A stretch of DNA of 64,000 nt from Mallotus nudiflorus (taxonomy: Eukaryota > Streptophyta > Magnoliopsida > Malpighiales > Euphorbiaceae), in contig CANTUR010000600.1 of NCBI GenBank assembly GCA_947683625.1, positions 281,001-345,000 of the forward strand. Direction: 5' to 3'. Under the pieces are notes generated by a model. The model worked only from the letters and a program-made list of their open reading frames with translations. It ran no database searches and was not told where the DNA came from. Position numbers and translations under genes: made by a program. Shown one piece after another: positions 61,500 through 64,000 of the stretch. Within the stretch, counting starts at the first letter, position 1, and every line of letters begins with the position of its first letter.

Positions 61500-61730
61500 T
61501 TACAAATCTAAATAAAACCCAAATAATATTATAAATACAATTATCCCATATTCTCATAAGTTTATTTAGGTTTGTCCACTTAATATCATACTATCTATTT
61601 AACTCAATTATGGATGTTTTTATGTTTATTATTTATATTTATGCTTATGTTTGTTAGTTTAAATTATATTTTAAAAGGTTGTTTGGGTCTCAACTATTTT
61701 TTATAAAATTATATTTGTTATTTTTTTTTT
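61500..61730 (+). repeat. Right arm of the inverted repeat, with 40-bp repeat copy 2
   Basis: It pairs with 56930-57165. Its first part (61514-61553) is the second exact copy of the 40-bp direct repeat, here continuing into TCATAAGTTTATTT as in the left arm, so this is the undisturbed copy. Confidence 0.65.
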
Positions 61731-62700
61731 GTTTTCATAATGGTTTGGAAACATAAAATAGACTCATAAATTTATAATAAAACGGCAGGCTAATCTTTGC
61801 TATTGAACTCCACAAAAGTGGTAAGCTTAGTGGTAGGTACAATTACATATATAGTTGTAGTTAGTCCATTTGAGTGAAAACACATTTTGTTAATCATTTG
61901 GATTAGTTCGCCATAATGAGTACAAGTGAATGTGATGGGCTTACTCGATATTTTTCCTTTAAACTGGGGATGAGTCTAAGCTGATACAAGTACAAAATGA
62001 TCCAGCAGTATCTTTGGCTCTTCCATCATATATCGCTGGTTGTGATCTTGCCGGACATATGCATAACTAGACTCGAAATCAAGAGGTGGAGGCGATAGAA
62101 ATGCGGGAGTGGGGACGAATTTGAGGAGACCTAGAAATTTACTTTAGTGAGTTTTACAGAGAAAAAGAGAGTATCTAAATTCACTCAAGTGAGTTGAGAG
62201 ACTAGTGATAGGCAGAATGTGGGAAATAGAAATGTGGGAGTAAGGGTTACAGTGCTCAGCCTTAATGGCTAGCAATTATATTACTTAATTTTATTTGAGT
62301 ATTATAATTGCTAGCAATTATATTTCTTATCAGGAGGGAGAAATAATCTTAAAATTTTGAATTTCATCATGCTGAATGTAAAAAAATTATTGTAAAAAAT
62401 ATATTTTATAGGTTTAATCTATGGTCCCTGATTCTCCTTAGTAGCATGTACATGAAACCTTTATGAAAGCAAATTGAGGTTCTTTTTCCTAAATAGGAAT
62501 GAAATAAGAAGTATAGCACATTATTGCACGTACATTTTATTTAATTTAAAGCAAATGCATACAAACCCAAAACTTAATCTGCGCAGTCCAAATAACTTGT
62601 TTCAAAGAATACTGTGGTGACAATTCAATTTTATCGTCAAAAGGGTCAACAACATCCCTTATATTACACCCTAAATTTCCCTACTCTTGCACCCAATTCC
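61731..62700. other. Intergenic DNA with a small local duplication
   Basis: No gene is recognised. A roughly 20-bp sequence GCTAGCAATTATATT-CTTA occurs twice, near 62268 and 62308 (about 40 bp apart). Purine-rich stretches lie near 62080-62230. Confidence 0.4.
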
Positions 62701-64000
62701 TGTCACGACCCAAAACAGGGGCCATGACCAGCGCTAGGGAACGGGAATTCTTTTGAATCCGGAACCCGTAACAAGCTAAAAATAAAATAAAACATGCAAT
62801 AGTAATAATAACAATATATAATGCAGTGAAAATAAAAATCATAAATATAATAATAGCATATGCACTAACTGGATTTAAATTAAATACTCATCATTACATA
62901 TATATAACTCTTTTAATACAAATCCAGTTCAAATATAATACAACATCTCTTTAAATATTTAATGACTACTGTAGTATTTAGATAAAATAAACCCAAGACT
63001 CAGATAAGCAGTTTACACAAAGAAGCTGGGGCGGAAGAAATCCGGCGTACAGGCCTGCTACTGAGGTCTGAAGATGATGACTCTCCTGAAAAATTAGTCA
63101 ACGGAGGGGAGTCAGACCTCACTGAGTGAATTATTATAATATATATACATACATACTAAATGACAATGCATACAGTCAACAGTATATATCTAATATGTAT
63201 ATATATAGGCAAATACACACAGATGCAGTAAAATCATTTTATATATTTTATTGAAAATAATCGTTTATGAAGGATCTAATAGAACCTTAGAATATCGCAA
63301 CCTCAAAACAGTGTTAGACAACACTCTAGCCATACAGGCTCACTTATTCCAAAATAGTCACTTATTCCATTTGGACAGTAGACTGGCCCCGAGACACTAA
63401 GTTAACCGAGCTCCAGCAGTCTGACTGTCAGTGTGATTGGCCCCGAGACACTTGGTCAACCGAGCTCCAGTAATCACACTCCCCAAATCATATCACACAT
63501 ATCAAATAATCAGATTCAATCAATATCCTTAAATGGTTAGTAATATAGCCTAAATGCTATAAGCGTACCGGTACGTACTCGGTCCTAGTGCTGCCCACTA
63601 GGTAGCACGTTCTATTAATATCCTTCATTAAAATATAAAGCATACATTCATAAAAGTAAATGATGCATGAATTTGAAATAAATTGCAACATAAACCCTAT
63701 ATATACTAAAAATATACCAAAAGTAAACCGGGTATATTTCGAGTATATATACGTCAAACAAATCCAATTAAGTTACAAAATAAGCTAGAAATGTATTTAA
63801 AAACATTTTAAACATAAATGGTTAATAAAGCATGCATATAATTTAATATATACCAAAAATAAACCAAAATTAAACTAAAAATAAACTTAAGTACTAATCA
63901 AATTATTTATGCATATTTAATCAAAATAAAACATGCATTTCTAAATCATGCACCCTAAAGCATATATATATATAATAGTAACTCACACTTAGTGCGCTCC
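62701..64000 (-). mobile_element. LTR K (minus), cut by window end
   Basis: It begins TGTCACGACCC at 62701 after ATTCC and is collinear with F over 1300 bp, including the tandem hairpins (about 63375-63480), the TACGTAC block (about 63568) and the start of the GTGCGCTCC block at the window edge. The preserved CpG-containing terminus points to a young copy. Whether it is a solo LTR cannot be seen here. Confidence 0.9.

Overview
This is nuclear DNA from a flowering plant, most likely a eudicot. It is AT-rich, intron-bearing and full of microsatellites, and most of it is Ty3/gypsy LTR-retrotransposon sequence, with Ty1/copia remnants and MITE-like inverted repeats. I cannot name the species. Long prokaryote-style reading frames here mean little: most are shadows of LTRs or simple repeats.

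There is one intact-looking gene, at 7463-9935 on the minus strand. Its five exons join in phase to give a 456-residue QWRF-motif protein (DUF566; the AUG8/EDE1 microtubule-associated family). Two AACGG-core (MSA-type) motifs lie about 140-170 bp upstream of its ATG and suggest G2/M expression. At 19190-20367 (minus) is a broken copy of the midasin (MDN1/REA1) AAA-ATPase gene, with a stop codon and a damaged P-loop. Just left of it, 14.3-18.9 kb, is a three-fold degenerate tandem duplication of exon/intron-like sequence with a CCCTAGA-rich minisatellite.

The rest is built from one family of very long LTRs (about 3.2-3.4 kb; sense ends TGTAATATCCCG...GGGTCGTGACA), present mostly as solo LTRs. 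A solo LTR lies at 1532-4908. From 21501 to about 43550 there is a cascade of LTRs inserted into LTRs. LTR A (minus) landed in a copia gag. A contains B (plus, itself containing C), D (minus, containing E), F (minus) and G (minus). G is interrupted by H, and H by I. Several steps are proven by 5-bp target duplications (CGCAC around C, ATTTA around E). The cascade ends abruptly near 43550 at a deletion junction in an AT microsatellite, joined to the 3' LTR of a degenerate gypsy/chromovirus element (J). J runs on the minus strand: truncated 5' LTR 54359-56859, PBS complementary to initiator tRNA-Met, gag, protease, RT, RNase H, integrase, chromodomain-like tail, polypurine tract, 3' LTR to 46410. 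It is split by another 3335-bp solo LTR (49061-52395). A further LTR of the family starts at 62701 and runs off the window.

Region 56860-62700 is a scramble of copia gag pieces in both orientations, a possible plant-mobile-domain fragment, an LTR-derived fragment and a long inverted repeat. The most interesting unexplained signal is inside the long LTRs. In the sense direction every reasonably complete copy keeps what looks like a non-coding exon/intron architecture (conserved donor and acceptor sites), an 8-bp hairpin just after an acceptor, and a tandem pair of hairpins, while intervening sequence drifts freely.
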